This document shows positions 51,246 through 58,679 of a stretch of DNA of 64,000 nucleotides, piece by piece. The position numbers and the translations under genes are program-made. Source of the stretch: CAZKNJ01 sp964554185 (GTDB lineage Bacteria > 4484-113). The notes beneath the pieces were generated by a model. That model saw only the letters and a list, made by a program, of their open reading frames with translations. It was not told where the DNA came from and did no database searches. The stretch is taken from the NCBI GenBank assembly GCA_964554185.1, contig CAZKNJ010000004.1, positions 10,486-74,485 of the forward strand, given 5' to 3'. Numbering within the stretch: position 1 is the stretch's first letter; every line of letters begins with the position of its first letter.

Positions 51246-53966
51246 TTATCTGAGTAGTTGCAGCACCGCTTGCGGCAGCTGGTTCGCCTGCGCCAGTGCG
51301 GCGGTGCCCGCCTGCAGGAGTATCTGCAGCCGGGTGGCGGTCAGCGTCTCAAGCGCGATGTCAGCGTCGCGGATGCGTGACTCGGACGCGGTGAGGTTCT
51401 CCGATGCGACGTCCAGGTTGCGGATGGTAGCTTCCAGCCGGTTCTGAATGGCGCCGAGAGCCGAGCGTTGCCCGTTCACCCGGGCGATGGCCTCGTCAAC
51501 CGCCGTGATGGCCTCCTGTGCGAGGTCTTCGCTGACCAGCAGAATACCCCTCACGCCCATCGCTTCCGCCGACAGGTCGGCGATGAAGGTGCGCATCTGC
51601 TGCCCCTGGTTGGGGCCGATCTGCAGGATGAAGTCGCGCGGGGCGACATGGATGAACTGGGTCTGGGTTTGGGTGCTGTAAGACAGCTCGGGCCGCTCAG
51701 TCGGCAGGACATAGGGGAAGGTTGCGAAGGAGTTCACCCCTCCCAGCGGCGGCTGCGGATCCAGCACTACGCCCTGGCTGTTGTCAAAGAACAGCCGCAG
51801 CCCCGGCAGCAGGCCAACAATCTCGTTGCTGTCCGTGCGCACGGTGGCGGTGGACTTGCCTGTCTCAATGTTAACTGCGGACACGGAATACACTGGCGAC
51901 AGCGGTGACTGAATCTCGGTCAGGCCGAGCGCCTTGAGTAGCTTCTCGTCGCCGCTGAAGACGACCTGTGCGCCGGGCAGCGGCGTGGTGATGGATATCG
52001 TGCCGCGTGCCAGCCCCAGCACGTTCACATGCGCGATGTCTGGCGGCTGATTCAGGTTGACTGCACTCTCCAGGTTCAAGTCGCTGGTCAAGCTCGGGTT
52101 GTACATCGCCAGCGAGATCTTGCCGGTGACGTCCTCCAGCGTGTCGTTGGGCGTGATGTTCACGTGCACGTAACGGCCGGAGCCGCGGAGGTAGATCTTG
52201 AAGTCCACGCTGCTGCGTCCATCAAACACCCCCATATCCTGGAAACGGCTGATGGAGCCCAGCGTGGTGAGCTGGTCCGCCGGCACAACCGCGTTCGGGC
52301 TGACGTTGAACACGGCGGTCTCGCCCGCCTGGAAGATGGCGTCAAACGAGATCTTGATGCCCGTCAGCTCCACAATGTCGTTGCGGCGGTTGGCCGTCTC
52401 GGAAAGCGAGAAGAGCTGAATGCCGGCGGCAACCGGGTCGGCGTCAATCTGGCTGCCCTTGGACGCTTCAATCGCCATCTGCTTGTCGTAACCCGAGCGA
52501 ATCAGGCTGGTGTACGCCGAGTTGTTGAAAGAGTAGAGCGCATAAGTGCGGTTGGACGCCGTGGAGATGAGGAAGGAACCTGACCGCGCCACCGGTGCGG
52601 TCTGCCAGACGCGGCCGAACTTCTGGAGGTGGTTCACCCCCTCCTTCTCGTGCATCGTCAGCACATCCGACTGGCCGACGTTGCTGGCCGCCGCGCGAGT
52701 GGACAGCCGCACATGCAGCGCGCCCACGGTGGGATCGCCAATGCTGAACGGCGTGCCGCCGATCAGCGCATTGGCCGTGCCCACCGAGCCGATGTAGGTG
52801 CCGCCGGTGTTCGTGATCTCGTAGTTCGCGGATGAGTGGAACTGATTGGTCACGAAGTCCGCGCCGGACGCACCCACGCTGACGTAAAACTTGCTTCCGC
52901 TCTCGTCCACATCATTGAAGGAGATGCGCGTGAGTGAAGCCCCCAGGCCGGCGGTGGTTACCGACAAGGCGCCGGAGGCCGTCACCAATACGGCGGAGCC
53001 GCTGCCTACGCTGAACGTGTCGTACAGGACGGTGATGGCGCTGGAGACCCGCGCCGCCAGCAGTGCGAGCGTGTCTCCGCCCGCGTCAAGCAAGACGTTT
53101 GCCGTGCTCCCATCGCTGAACATGAACGTAAGGGTGTCCACGCCAGTAGTGAGTTCCTGCGCCTGAATCAGGGTGGAGACAGCAGCACCTCCCGCTGCGT
53201 TGTTAAGGGCCAGCAAAGCGAAGCTGGTGGAGCCGTTTTGCAGGATGGTCTGGCCATCCGCCGTGGGCGGGACAACCAGCTCTGCCAGTCCGCTGTTGCC
53301 GATACCGCTGTTGTTAGCGGTGGTGAGTGAGACGTGGGCCGTGTAAGTGGTCAGATAGTTGATCTGGCCGACGGCGTCGGTCGTCTGGAGGGTGTTGAAG
53401 ACGTTGGTCTTCTGCACCTGCAGTTGCCCGGAACCAACTACCGGGCGCAACTCCAGCATGAAGTTGCCGCCTTCGCCCACGTTTCCCACAACGGCTGCCC
53501 TCAATAGCAGCGGATTGTCGGTGGACACAAGCGCTCCCAGCGTGCCATCCAGGAGTTTCCTTGTGTTGAACTCGGTGGTCTGCGCGATACGGTCAATCTC
53601 CAGAATCAACTGGTCCACCTCATCCTGAATAGCAATCCGGTCGTTACTCGTGTAGATACCGTTGGCCGCCTGCACTGCCAGCTCGCGAATGCGCTGCAGG
53701 ATTGCTCCGGTCTCGTTTAGCGCGCCTTCCGCCGACTGAATCAGCGAGATGCCGTCCAGGGCGTTGGCGGACGCGCGGTCCAGCCCGCGAATCTGCGAGC
53801 GCAGCTTCTCCGAGATGGAGAGGCCGGCCGCATCATCCGCCGCGCGGTTGATGCGCAAACCCGATGAGAGCCTCTCCAGCGAACGCGCAAGCAACGAGCC
53901 AGTAGCCGAGAGGTTGCGGGCAGCGTTGAGGGCAACCACATTGTGGTTGATGCGAAGAATACTCAT
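51246..53966 (-). CDS. Flagellin, large form
   Basis: A 906-residue flagellin with a classic N-terminal D0/D1 (MSILRINHNVVALNAARNLS; LERLSSGLRINRAADDAAGL) and C-terminal D1/D0 (NRLEATIRNLDVASENLTAS; ALAQANQLPQAVLQLLR). About 600 residues of strand-rich, surface-exposed D2/D3 sequence lie between; ordinary flagellins are 270-500 residues. Export is by the flagellar type III system, so there is no signal peptide. AAGGAGG precedes the ATG, and a consensus sigma-28 promoter lies about 105 bases upstream. Confidence 0.95.
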   Translation of the reverse strand: MSILRINHNVVALNAARNLSATGSLLARSLERLSSGLRINRAADDAAGLSISEKLRSQIRGLDRASANALDGISLIQSAEGALNETGAILQRIRELAVQAANGIYTSNDRIAIQDEVDQLILEIDRIAQTTEFNTRKLLDGTLGALVSTDNPLLLRAAVVGNVGEGGNFMLELRPVVGSGQLQVQKTNVFNTLQTTDAVGQINYLTTYTAHVSLTTANNSGIGNSGLAELVVPPTADGQTILQNGSTSFALLALNNAAGGAAVSTLIQAQELTTGVDTLTFMFSDGSTANVLLDAGGDTLALLAARVSSAITVLYDTFSVGSGSAVLVTASGALSVTTAGLGASLTRISFNDVDESGSKFYVSVGASGADFVTNQFHSSANYEITNTGGTYIGSVGTANALIGGTPFSIGDPTVGALHVRLSTRAAASNVGQSDVLTMHEKEGVNHLQKFGRVWQTAPVARSGSFLISTASNRTYALYSFNNSAYTSLIRSGYDKQMAIEASKGSQIDADPVAAGIQLFSLSETANRRNDIVELTGIKISFDAIFQAGETAVFNVSPNAVVPADQLTTLGSISRFQDMGVFDGRSSVDFKIYLRGSGRYVHVNITPNDTLEDVTGKISLAMYNPSLTSDLNLESAVNLNQPPDIAHVNVLGLARGTISITTPLPGAQVVFSGDEKLLKALGLTEIQSPLSPVYSVSAVNIETGKSTATVRTDSNEIVGLLPGLRLFFDNSQGVVLDPQPPLGGVNSFATFPYVLPTERPELSYSTQTQTQFIHVAPRDFILQIGPNQGQQMRTFIADLSAEAMGVRGILLVSEDLAQEAITAVDEAIARVNGQRSALGAIQNRLEATIRNLDVASENLTASESRIRDADIALETLTATRLQILLQAGTAALAQANQLPQAVLQLLR

Positions 53967-54071
53967 GCGCTTATCCTCCTTGATAAGACTTCATATTTCC
54001 TGAGTCGAGCGTCCCTGCTCGTGTCAGGAGCCCCTTCTTTCGGCGCAGGAAAGATGGGTAGCCAACTAGGT

Positions 54072-54098
54072 TTATCGGCGGCCGCGGCGGCGGCTTTA
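54072..54098 (-). promoter_or_regulatory. Sigma-28 (FliA) promoter of flagellin
   Basis: On the minus strand TAAAGCCG (54091-54098), exactly 11 bases, then GCCGATAA (54072-54079). This matches the enterobacterial sigma-28 consensus TAAAGTTT-N11-GCCGATAA at the -10 perfectly and at the first five bases of the -35. Transcription would start near 54065. It overlaps the -35 of the divergent lipoprotein promoter. Confidence 0.85.
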
Positions 54099-54123
54099 GG
54101 GGAAAAGCGCCGTCCGGTATACT
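54095..54123 (+). promoter_or_regulatory. Promoter for leaderless lipoprotein mRNA
   Basis: TTTAGG (54095-54100), 17 bases, TATACT (54118-54123). The -10 ends six bases before the GTG start codon at 54130, and there is no ribosome site. Confidence 0.55.
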
Positions 54124-54129
54124 GAATCC

Positions 54130-54930
54130 GTGCGGAATCGGCAGAACATCACGGTGGTAATTCTCGGCATGGCGCTGCTCATCGCGCTGCTGGCGGTGTC
54201 GTGCAAGCAAAAGCCCACGGAAGAGAAGGGCGCGCCGGCGGCGAAGAAGCAAGCCCCGGCTGGCATCGGTGCAAACGAGACGCTGGGCTTCCCCCTCAAG
54301 CTGGGCGAGCGCTTCCAGCTGCAGGAACTCACGAAGAAGCTCGCGCGCGCGGACTTCCCGGTGCAGGTGGCGGCGGAGGATGCAACCGACCGGCTCGTGC
54401 CCGGCACGCTGGGCGACGGCACGCTGTACTTCTTCCTCACGCCCGACCCGCGCACGCCCGAGCTGGTCGGTGGGCTGAAGGTCAGCGTGGATCTGGACAC
54501 GGCCAAGGCGGTCGGCCTTATCACCGAGGAGCGGCGCAATGATCTGGTGCAGGAAGCGCGGGCGAAGGCTGATTCTATGTCGGCCGACGACACGTTCCTG
54601 GCGCGCTACACCGCGGCGGAGGCGCAGCTGGCAGCCGCACGCAATCCCGAGGTGGCGCGGACGGCCGAAGGCCTGGGCATTGGCTCAGCCAAGGCTGATC
54701 TCATCGCCGCCTACGGCGAGACCAAGGACATGGCGTTCGAGTCGGGCGACACCACGCTCATTTACCGCGGCAAGGACGCCGCCGTGGCCTTCCGGCTGAC
54801 GCTGGGCGTGGTGCGCTCCGTAACCGTCTTCCCGCCGGATTACGACTACTTGCAGTTCCTGGAAGACACTGCCGCCGTGCTGAGCGGCAAGCCCATTGAG
54901 CCGCGGGAGGGGGAAGGCGCAGGGGAATAA
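54130..54930 (+). CDS. Lipoprotein of unknown function
   Basis: A 266-residue lipoprotein starting at GTG, with signal core ILGMALLIALLAVSC, where AVSC is the lipobox (Cys near 25). A Lys/Ala/Pro linker follows, then two soluble parts. The C-terminal part (LGIGSAKADLIAAYGETKDM through VVRSVTVFPP) has the strand pattern of small SmpA/BamE-like modules, but this is only a resemblance. It is divergent from flagellin and followed by a strong stem-loop. Confidence 0.75.
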   Translation: MRNRQNITVVILGMALLIALLAVSCKQKPTEEKGAPAAKKQAPAGIGANETLGFPLKLGERFQLQELTKKLARADFPVQVAAEDATDRLVPGTLGDGTLYFFLTPDPRTPELVGGLKVSVDLDTAKAVGLITEERRNDLVQEARAKADSMSADDTFLARYTAAEAQLAAARNPEVARTAEGLGIGSAKADLIAAYGETKDMAFESGDTTLIYRGKDAAVAFRLTLGVVRSVTVFPPDYDYLQFLEDTAAVLSGKPIEPREGEGAGE

Positions 54931-54937
54931 GAATGGA

Positions 54938-54959
54938 CTCGCGACCTCCAGGTCGCGAG
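54938..54959. terminator. Terminator-like palindrome between convergent genes
   Basis: CTCGCGACCT-CC-AGGTCGCGAG, perfect ten-base arms, eight bases after the lipoprotein stop and before the end of the convergent 3D-domain gene. No T-run. Confidence 0.5.
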
Positions 54960-55007
54960 ACCTCTAAAGGTGTGGCGAACTGGAGTTCACCACTCCGGTT
55001 ACTGTGG

Positions 55008-56036
55008 CTAGTCCAGCACGTACACCACGACGTCGCGGCGGCCGAACTCGTAGCATTCCTCCACGGTCTCAAAGCCCAGGTCTATGATGTTGCCCTTGAT
55101 GGCGCCGCCGGTGTCGCCGGCGATGGCGTAGCCGTAGCCCTCAATGTACAGCCGCGTGTTCAGCGGTATCACGCCCGGGTCCACCGCCACCACGCCGTAC
55201 CCCGCCTCATAGCCGCAGGCGGTGTAGCCGCTGGCCCAGCGCCCGTTGCTGGTGGGGCCGGGCTCGTACGCGGTCGCCTCCATCGTCAGCTTTTTCGCGT
55301 ACCGCGTCGGCGGCTTCCATTCGCGCGAGGTCAGCTTGCGCGCGCGCATTATCTCTTCAAACGTCGGGATGTAGCCCTCGGGCGCAGTCTCGTAAATCGC
55401 GATGACGCGCGGCGTGCCGCTCTGCAGCGGCTCCACGCGGATGCGTTCGCCCACCAGCTCGCCCGCGAGGTAGAAGTAGGTGGCGAACACCTCGCGTTCG
55501 CCCGGCGTCCCCGGCTTGAGCACTTCCACCCGCGCCTCGCCCTGCGTGGGGATGGTGCGGTACTCCACCTCCGGTAGCAGCGACTGGCGCTCCGAGATGC
55601 GCGCCACCGCCACGCGCGGCAGCCGCAGCTTCGCCGGCGGCGGGGCAGTGAGGTCCAGCTTCTGCTCCTGCATGTACTCGTAGGGTAGGTAGAGGCTCAG
55701 CTCATCGAAGAACTCCGCGAGGTTCGCCGCTTCGGTCGGGTGGATGAAGGTGTCGTTTTCCAGCTCCACCGTCACTTCGCCGGTGGACGCCTGCGCCGAC
55801 ACGGGCTGCATCACGCGGTTCAGCCGCGTAAGCCCTGCGAGCTTCGACGGGTGCTCGTCGGGGGTGAACGCGAGCAGCGCAAGCGTCGCGAGCGCCATTA
55901 GCGCCAGCATCACCGCGAGTGGGCGCAGCCGGTGCAGCGCCGCGCGCGCGTGGAGTTCCGCCAGCGGCAGCCTCCGCGCCAGCGGCGCCTGCGGCCGCCG
56001 AAGCGTCCGCAGCAGTGGCCTGCGTGTAATGCGCAT
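55008..56036 (-). CDS. G5 and 3D domain cell-wall protein (YabE/RpfB-like)
   Basis: A 342-residue exported protein. The ATG at 56036 has AGGAGG four bases upstream. After a basic N-terminus and one transmembrane/signal helix (LALMALATLALLAF) comes a linker, then a G5 domain (VEYRTIPTQGEARVEVLKPG and following), and a C-terminal 3D domain with its three aspartates: GVVAVDPGVIPLNTRLYIEG, AGDTGGAIKG and IIDLGF. 3D domains are double-psi beta-barrels of lytic transglycosylase-like peptidoglycan enzymes. A TATAAT lies at 56105-56110 on the minus strand, giving a 60-nt leader with a GC-rich hairpin. Confidence 0.88.
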   Translation of the reverse strand: MRITRRPLLRTLRRPQAPLARRLPLAELHARAALHRLRPLAVMLALMALATLALLAFTPDEHPSKLAGLTRLNRVMQPVSAQASTGEVTVELENDTFIHPTEAANLAEFFDELSLYLPYEYMQEQKLDLTAPPPAKLRLPRVAVARISERQSLLPEVEYRTIPTQGEARVEVLKPGTPGEREVFATYFYLAGELVGERIRVEPLQSGTPRVIAIYETAPEGYIPTFEEIMRARKLTSREWKPPTRYAKKLTMEATAYEPGPTSNGRWASGYTACGYEAGYGVVAVDPGVIPLNTRLYIEGYGYAIAGDTGGAIKGNIIDLGFETVEECYEFGRRDVVVYVLD

Positions 56037-56104
56037 AATCCTCCTGGTCCGGCGCCCCCGAGGGGGACGCCTCAAGCCCCGTTCCACTCCCCTGAGTGGC
56101 GGCT

Positions 56105-56110
56105 ATTATA
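56105..56110 (-). promoter_or_regulatory. -10 box of the 3D-domain gene
   Basis: A perfect TATAAT on the minus strand, 68 bases before the ATG. No clear -35. Confidence 0.5.
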
Positions 56111-56158
56111 CCAGATGGGGGGATAATCGCGCAGCAAATGCAAGCGGCCCGCGGCCTA

Positions 56159-56170
56159 TCCCATATGGGA
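56159..56170. other. 12-bp palindrome TCCCATATGGGA
   Basis: A perfect palindrome in the intergenic region between the 3D-domain gene and the small-RNA candidate, 75 bases before the latter's -10 box. It is operator-like in form; no regulator is assigned. Confidence 0.3.
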
Positions 56171-56244
56171 ATGCCACCATACGGTGACAGTGCGGCCGAC
56201 GGGCCTATCCGGGAGGGATTGTACAGCGTTTGCAGTTCGCGTGG

Positions 56245-56250
56245 TATAAT
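56245..56250 (+). promoter_or_regulatory. -10 box of a small-RNA candidate
   Basis: A perfect TATAAT. TTGTAC at 56219-56224 is a weak -35 at a long spacing of 20. Confidence 0.45.
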
Positions 56251-56256
56251 ACTAGT

Positions 56257-56326
56257 GTCCTCTGCCTATGGCAGGGGATCGGAATTGGCTTCAGCCGCTG
56301 AGCCATATCAGCGGCTGTTTCTATTT
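56257..56326 (+). ncRNA. Candidate small RNA of about 70 nt
   Basis: The transcript expected from the TATAAT at 56245-56250 would contain hairpin 1 (56259-56277, eight base pairs, CCTCTGCC with GGCAGGGG, one G-U) and hairpin 2 (56292-56317, CAGCCGCTGA with TCAGCGGCTG, ten perfect pairs) followed by TTTCTATTT, a proper intrinsic terminator. No open frame with a ribosome site is inside. The terminator overlaps the end of the convergent gene at 56321. Confidence 0.45.
56292..56326 (+). terminator. Intrinsic terminator
   Basis: A ten-base-pair stem with a six-base loop (GCCATA) followed by TTTCTATTT on the plus strand. It could also act on the minus strand, where the coding gene ends three bases away. 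Confidence 0.7.
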
Positions 56327-56791
56327 CCACCGATCGCTGCTGATTATCCTCTGATACGCGCTCGCATATCCTGGCTTGGTGGTCTTGTCCACGCACATTA
56401 CTGTGATTAGACACAGTTCGCTTGCGGAGACCGGCTTAAGTATCACGCAGAAGGGCGTTGAGTGCTCGATGACCTGACATCTTGCCCCGCGACCGCGAGC
56501 ATCCACATGTCTGTCGTCCGTGAACCTATCGCACAGTGGGTCTTGGAGCATTGGGAGAATCCAGTCCATCCTCTTGAGCCTACATGGATCCCATGTCCTT
56601 TGTGAACTACTAGAACCTCTTGACCTTGAGAAGAGGTGTTCGAACGCGCCTGCGTGAAAGCGTATTGCCGAGCCGTCCCAGATGGTGTGAGGGCTGGGTT
56701 GGACGAGGGTACTGACGTAATGCCGCCTATAAGCACTAATGTCCAGACGGCTGTCAGTGTCCAGTAACTCCAGCAGTGGGGGCAGGACCAT
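56321..56791 (-). CDS. Unknown protein coupled to the DUF3800 gene
   Basis: A 156-residue protein. The ATG at 56791 overlaps the DUF3800 stop by one base (TAATG), the sign of translational coupling; a TTG six bases further up is an alternative. It contains TWDPCRLKRMDWILPMLQDP, then a Cys-containing strand region (STPFCVILKPV, LCLITVMCVD). A wide-Arg/Trp helix followed by strands resembles small RelE/barnase-like phage nuclease families, but I cannot assign it. Base composition is visibly lower in GC than the flanks, as for its partner. Confidence 0.6.
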   Translation of the reverse strand: MVLPPLLELLDTDSRLDISAYRRHYVSTLVQPSPHTIWDGSAIRFHAGAFEHLFSRSRGSSSSQRTWDPCRLKRMDWILPMLQDPLCDRFTDDRHVDARGRGARCQVIEHSTPFCVILKPVSASELCLITVMCVDKTTKPGYASAYQRIISSDRWK

Positions 56792-57495
56792 TACCAACGA
56801 CTCCCCGGATGCCAGCGAAACACATTGAACTTCAGATAATCGCGGCTTGTTGGGCGATTCATTGGACGCTGCAATCGCACTTCCGCCAGTGTCAGAAGCT
56901 CGCGCTTAGCGGGACTCTTAGTTTGGTCGTTGAAGCGTGCTCCCACTGCACCAATCAGCAAGTCTGCGAGCTGGAGAAAGTCAACCTGCGAAGAGGGCAG
57001 AGCCTGCACGAACTCAATGCGGGCAGCCAGATTGGAGTACTTGAGGCAATCGCGGAGTACGTTCAAGCGGTCGCGCTTGCGGCTAGTCTTCAGGTCCACA
57101 AACACCCGGTAGGAGTTTCCATCTTCCAGCCAGTGCTTAATGAGCTGATAGTAGAACTTGTAGAACATGAGTTCGTGGTCGCCCTCATGGAACTTGATGG
57201 CATCGAGCTCGTCACTCCTCAGGACTATAGTGCGGAACTTCAGCGCACTCTCTCGAAAGAAGTAGCCGACAACATCGGTGTAGAAGCCAAGGCGCTTTTC
57301 GCTCACCTTGGTCCACTTGAACTCACTGAATAGCCCATGCTGCTCCCTCAGCTTCTTGATATCGGACTTCACCCGCTGGCGTTGGCTGGCATCCAGCCAT
57401 ATTCCACCAATGAGAGTGTAGCCGCTGCGCGACTTCTCCTTGTCGTAGAAGAGCTCTTGGCGGCTCTCGTCGCAGTAGATTTCGTAGTGGGCCAA
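56791..57495 (-). CDS. DUF3800 domain protein
   Basis: A 234-residue protein starting at TTG, with GGGAGG seven bases upstream and an extended -10 (TGATATAAT) beyond it. The DUF3800 hallmarks are YEIYCDESRQ at the start (acidic active-site-like DES), FKWTKVSEKRLGFYTDVV, VFVDLKTSRKRDRLNVLRD and FLQLADLLIGAV near the end. The fold is RNase H-like, and members occur in prophages, plasmids and defence loci; biochemical function is unproven. Lower GC than its neighbours suggests recent transfer. Confidence 0.85.
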   Translation of the reverse strand: MAHYEIYCDESRQELFYDKEKSRSGYTLIGGIWLDASQRQRVKSDIKKLREQHGLFSEFKWTKVSEKRLGFYTDVVGYFFRESALKFRTIVLRSDELDAIKFHEGDHELMFYKFYYQLIKHWLEDGNSYRVFVDLKTSRKRDRLNVLRDCLKYSNLAARIEFVQALPSSQVDFLQLADLLIGAVGARFNDQTKSPAKRELLTLAEVRLQRPMNRPTSRDYLKFNVFRWHPGSRW

Positions 57496-57521
57496 CCTGA
57501 TTCCTCCCGTAGGTGGTGCGG

Positions 57522-57530
57522 ATTATATCA
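57522..57530 (-). promoter_or_regulatory. Extended -10 promoter of the DUF3800 pair
   Basis: TGATATAAT on the minus strand (TATAAT at 57522-57527), about 27 bases before the TTG start. Confidence 0.5.
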
Positions 57531-57559
57531 GTTGCGCTAGAGCGGGCAGAGAAGAACGG

Positions 57560-57659
57560 NNNNNNNNNNNNNNNNNNNNNNNNNNNNNNNNNNNNNNNNN
57601 NNNNNNNNNNNNNNNNNNNNNNNNNNNNNNNNNNNNNNNNNNNNNNNNNNNNNNNNNNN
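57560..57659. other. Assembly gap of 100 N
   Basis: A run of exactly 100 N, the standard placeholder for a scaffold gap of unknown size. Order and distance across it are not proven by this sequence. Confidence 0.99.
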
Positions 57660-58679
57660 CTACCCCTCTTCCTTGTAGGGGCGGGACATGAGGGAGGCGA
57701 TGGCGTCGCGGGGGGGCTTGGCGTCGTAGATGACGGCGTAGGTCTCGCGGGTGATGGGCAGCTCCAGGTCAAAGTGCTCGTTGGCCTCCAGGAACTCCAC
57801 GACCGCGCGCACGGTGCGCACGCCCTCGGCCACCATCTTGGTCTCGCTTTCCACCTCGGCGAGCGTCATCCCTTTGGCGAACTCCACGCCGGCGCGGTGG
57901 TTGCGGCTGTTTTCGGAAAACGCCGTGGCGATGATGTCGCCGAAGCCCGCCAGGCCGTAGAGCGTGTGCGGGTCGCCGCCGAACACCGGCAGCAGCCGCC
58001 GCATCTCCACCACTCCGCGCGTCAGCAGCACCCCGCGCGAGTTCAGCCCCAGGCCCAGGCCCGCGGCGAGGCCCGCCGCCACCGCGAGGATGTTCTTCAG
58101 CGCGCCGCAGACCTCCACCCCCACCGGGTCGCGGCTGGTGTAGAGCCGCAGGCGCGGGGTGGACAGCTCGTGCTGCAACTGCGTGGCCAGCTCGTTTTCG
58201 CGCGACGCCAGCACCGACGCGGTGGGCTGCCCGGCCATAATCTCCCCGCTGAGGTTGGGGCCGCAAAGCTGCATCCACGCGGGCTCGAACGGCTCCAGCT
58301 CCCGCAGCATGCACTCGCTCACCAGCTCGGTGGGGTCAAACATCATGCCTTTCACCACCGAGACGAAGGGCGTGTTGGGCTTCACCGCGGCCTGGTGCAT
58401 CGCCTCGCGCACGGTGGGCGCGAACTCGCGGATGAACTTGGACGGCACCGCCAGCACGATGGCTTCCGCGCCGGAGAGCGCCCCGCGCATGTCGCCGGTG
58501 GCGCGCAAAGCGGGGTGCAGCTCAAACTGCGAGTTGAACAGGCAGTTGCGGTGCTCAGAATTGATGCTTTCCACCACTTCGGGCTCGCGCGCCCACAGCC
58601 TGATGTCGTGGTCCGCGCCAGCCCAGAGGTGCGCCAGCGTCGTGCCGAAACTTCCCGCTCCGATTACCGCGAGTTTCAT
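57660..58679 (-). CDS. gpsA: NAD(P)H-dependent glycerol-3-phosphate dehydrogenase
   Basis: A 339-residue enzyme making sn-glycerol-3-phosphate for phospholipids. N-terminal Rossmann GAGSFGTTLAHLWA, substrate/catalytic regions VVKGMMFDPTEL and CGALKNILAVAAGLAAGLG, and GLAGFGDIIAT with SRNHRAGVEFAKG are present. The stop codon is the first sequence beside the gap, and the frame is complete. It overlaps the aminotransferase gene by four bases (ATGA) and is therefore its translational partner. Confidence 0.95.
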   Translation of the reverse strand: MKLAVIGAGSFGTTLAHLWAGADHDIRLWAREPEVVESINSEHRNCLFNSQFELHPALRATGDMRGALSGAEAIVLAVPSKFIREFAPTVREAMHQAAVKPNTPFVSVVKGMMFDPTELVSECMLRELEPFEPAWMQLCGPNLSGEIMAGQPTASVLASRENELATQLQHELSTPRLRLYTSRDPVGVEVCGALKNILAVAAGLAAGLGLGLNSRGVLLTRGVVEMRRLLPVFGGDPHTLYGLAGFGDIIATAFSENSRNHRAGVEFAKGMTLAEVESETKMVAEGVRTVRAVVEFLEANEHFDLELPITRETYAVIYDAKPPRDAIASLMSRPYKEEG

